In this document: positions 4,904 through 6,000 of the stretch, piece after piece | Layout: every line of letters begins with the position of its first letter | Numbering within the stretch: the first letter of the stretch is position 1 | Assembly: GCA_028274825.1 (NCBI GenBank) | Contig: JAQCMZ010000183.1 | Span: 1-6,000 of the forward strand | DNA from: Haloferacaceae archaeon | Lineage (GTDB): Archaea > Halobacteriota > Halobacteria > Halobacteriales > Haloferacaceae | Length of the DNA stretch: 6,000 nucleotides | Direction of reading: 5' to 3' | Position numbers and translations under genes: made by a program | Notes under the pieces: model-generated | Told to the model about the DNA's origin: nothing | Seen by the model: only the letters and a program-made list of their open reading frames with translations | The model's database searches: none

Positions 4904-6000
4904 TCATTCGGACGAGTGTTCGGCGAGATCATCGGAGAGGTCGCGATCTCGTCTCATGGTCCGACTGGCTCCGGTTGCGGTAAGAGCGTCATCGTACCCT
5001 GGCGTGACCGGTGCGTCCTCGAGTTCCGCGAATACACGATCTGTCAAGACTGCATTCACAACGTCAGTCAGCGACTCATCAGCATCATTCATCTCTGAGA
5101 GGATTCCCAAGGGGAGTTGTGCGCCTGCCATATCAGCGTGACCGCCGGCAGATCCAATCTTCCCGAGTGCCTCTCTGAGGGTTTCTCCAATATCGGTATC
5201 TGTCCCTCTCGAACGGGCGGAGACGTACACTGTCGTCTCGGTGAACCCGTAGGTCAGAGCGACAGAAATATTCTCGAGATCGAGAAGACGTTCGGCTGCC
5301 TGTGCGAGAGCGTCGCGATTGGTGATACGGCCGACACACGACAGCAGGACAGATCCCTGGACTTCTCGCTCCCGGATAGCGCTCCCCAGCGTCTCGAGAG
5401 TTTCCTGGCTGATCTGCGGTGATTCGACCTTCTCGAGGATCGACTCGTCTACCAGTTCGACCAAGTCCCCGGCTGCTCTGAAGTCTTCCGGACCTACTTG
5501 CCGGGTGAATTCGCGGGTATCAGTCTGGATCCCGTATAATAACGCCGTGGCGAGGTCCTGACCCGGCTCGATTCCCAGTGTGCGCAGATATTCTGCTATG
5601 ATCGTACTGGTCGACCCTGCATCTGGCCGGATATCCACGAATGTCCCGTCAACCGGGCCTCGAGGCGGGTGATGATCCACGACAATCGACACGTCCGTCG
5701 CCTCCGAGAGACTGTCGTTCACACCGGGTCGAGAATGATCCACCAGCGCGACCGCTCCGAACTCCTCTAACAACGCATCCTCCGGACTTCGCATGTCGAT
5801 ACCCAGGAGATTTACCAACGCGCGATTCTCCTGGTGTTGGATATCTCCAAAGTAACACGATTCGGCTCGAATCCCAACCCGCTCGGCGATTCTGGAGAGA
5901 CCGATAGCGCTGGCGATAGCGTCTGGATCGGGGTTGTCGTGGGGGACGACTGCGACTGGATCGTCCACCTGTCGGAGAGCCGTGACGAGGCCACCTGTCT
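4904..6000 (-). CDS. DHH/DHHA1-family phosphoesterase (5' end outside window)
   Basis: DHH proteins are manganese-dependent phosphoesterases or exonucleases acting on nanoRNA, cyclic dinucleotides, pAp or single-stranded DNA; the substrate here is unknown. The frame stays open to the right edge with plausible protein (ALRQVDDPVAVVPHDNP), so the GTG at 5968 is internal and the real start lies beyond 6000. Counting from that GTG, the DHH domain shows motif I HDNPDPDAI (10-18), VDHS (76-79), the DHH signature VDHHP (97-101) and YGIQTDT (145-151). The DHHA1 domain ends with GGHADMAGAQ (275-284). After about residue 312 comes a charged, low-complexity tail of some 40 residues. All canonical metal ligands appear present. 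Haloarchaeal relatives carry an N-terminal TrkA-N NAD-binding domain, which I expect in the unseen part. The CBS-ParB gene follows on the same strand after 331-340 bases, too far to assume one operon. Confidence 0.9.
   Translation of the reverse strand, partial: TGGLVTALRQVDDPVAVVPHDNPDPDAIASAIGLSRIAERVGIRAESCYFGDIQHQENRALVNLLGIDMRSPEDALLEEFGAVALVDHSRPGVNDSLSEATDVSIVVDHHPPRGPVDGTFVDIRPDAGSTSTIIAEYLRTLGIEPGQDLATALLYGIQTDTREFTRQVGPEDFRAAGDLVELVDESILEKVESPQISQETLETLGSAIREREVQGSVLLSCVGRITNRDALAQAAERLLDLENISVALTYGFTETTVYVSARSRGTDTDIGETLREALGKIGSAGGHADMAGAQLPLGILSEMNDADESLTDVVNAVLTDRVFAELEDAPVTPGYDDALTATGASRTMRRDRDLSDDLAEHSSE

Overview
The window is from a haloarchaeon (class Halobacteria). The predicted proteins are strongly acidic and lysine-poor, the starts lack Shine-Dalgarno sequences and have TATA-like boxes about 26-32 bases upstream, and several genes have haloarchaeal-type architectures: a DhnA-type aldolase beside a class I fructose-1,6-bisphosphatase, a CBS-CBS-ParB/sulfiredoxin-like protein, and a DHH/DHHA1 phosphoesterase. 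I do not assign a genus.

Layout. Bases 1-492 are insertion-sequence debris: a hexamer-repeat tract (47-82), a strong hairpin (96-116), the C-terminal zinc-finger/RuvC-III end of an IS200/IS605-group TnpB (136-426, no original stop codon), and a right-end hairpin (463-482) typical of such elements and of the 3' part of their guide RNA. Leftward from 2333 runs a two-gene gluconeogenic operon, archaeal class I fructose-bisphosphate aldolase (1521-2333) and then class I fructose-1,6-bisphosphatase (636-1514), separated by 6 bases. Triose phosphates would be condensed to fructose 1,6-bisphosphate and dephosphorylated to fructose 6-phosphate. A 404-base divergent intergenic region (2334-2737) holds two promoters, three copies of a GAGnGCCGTCA-type motif and a 13-base palindrome. 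Rightward, 2738-3595 encodes a stand-alone 3-hydroxyacyl-CoA dehydrogenase with an apparently complete catalytic set.

The right half is leftward again. At 3781-4563 (or 4572) is a protein with two CBS domains fused to a ParB/sulfiredoxin-fold domain carrying a DGHHR motif, which resembles the archaeal free-serine kinase SerK more than a DNA-partitioning protein. A 331-base gap (4573-4903) holds a nine-unit pentanucleotide tandem repeat and an imperfect inverted repeat. From 4904 to the right edge is the C-terminal part of a DHH/DHHA1 phosphoesterase whose reading frame runs off the window, so its true N-terminus (probably a TrkA-N domain) is not visible.

Most of the window is core metabolism. 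The points most worth pursuing are the CBS-ParB/SerK-like protein, the pentamer repeat upstream of it, the repeated motif between the aldolase and dehydrogenase genes, and the rearranged TnpB end. I see no CRISPR array, tRNA or rRNA, and no clearly new multi-gene system.
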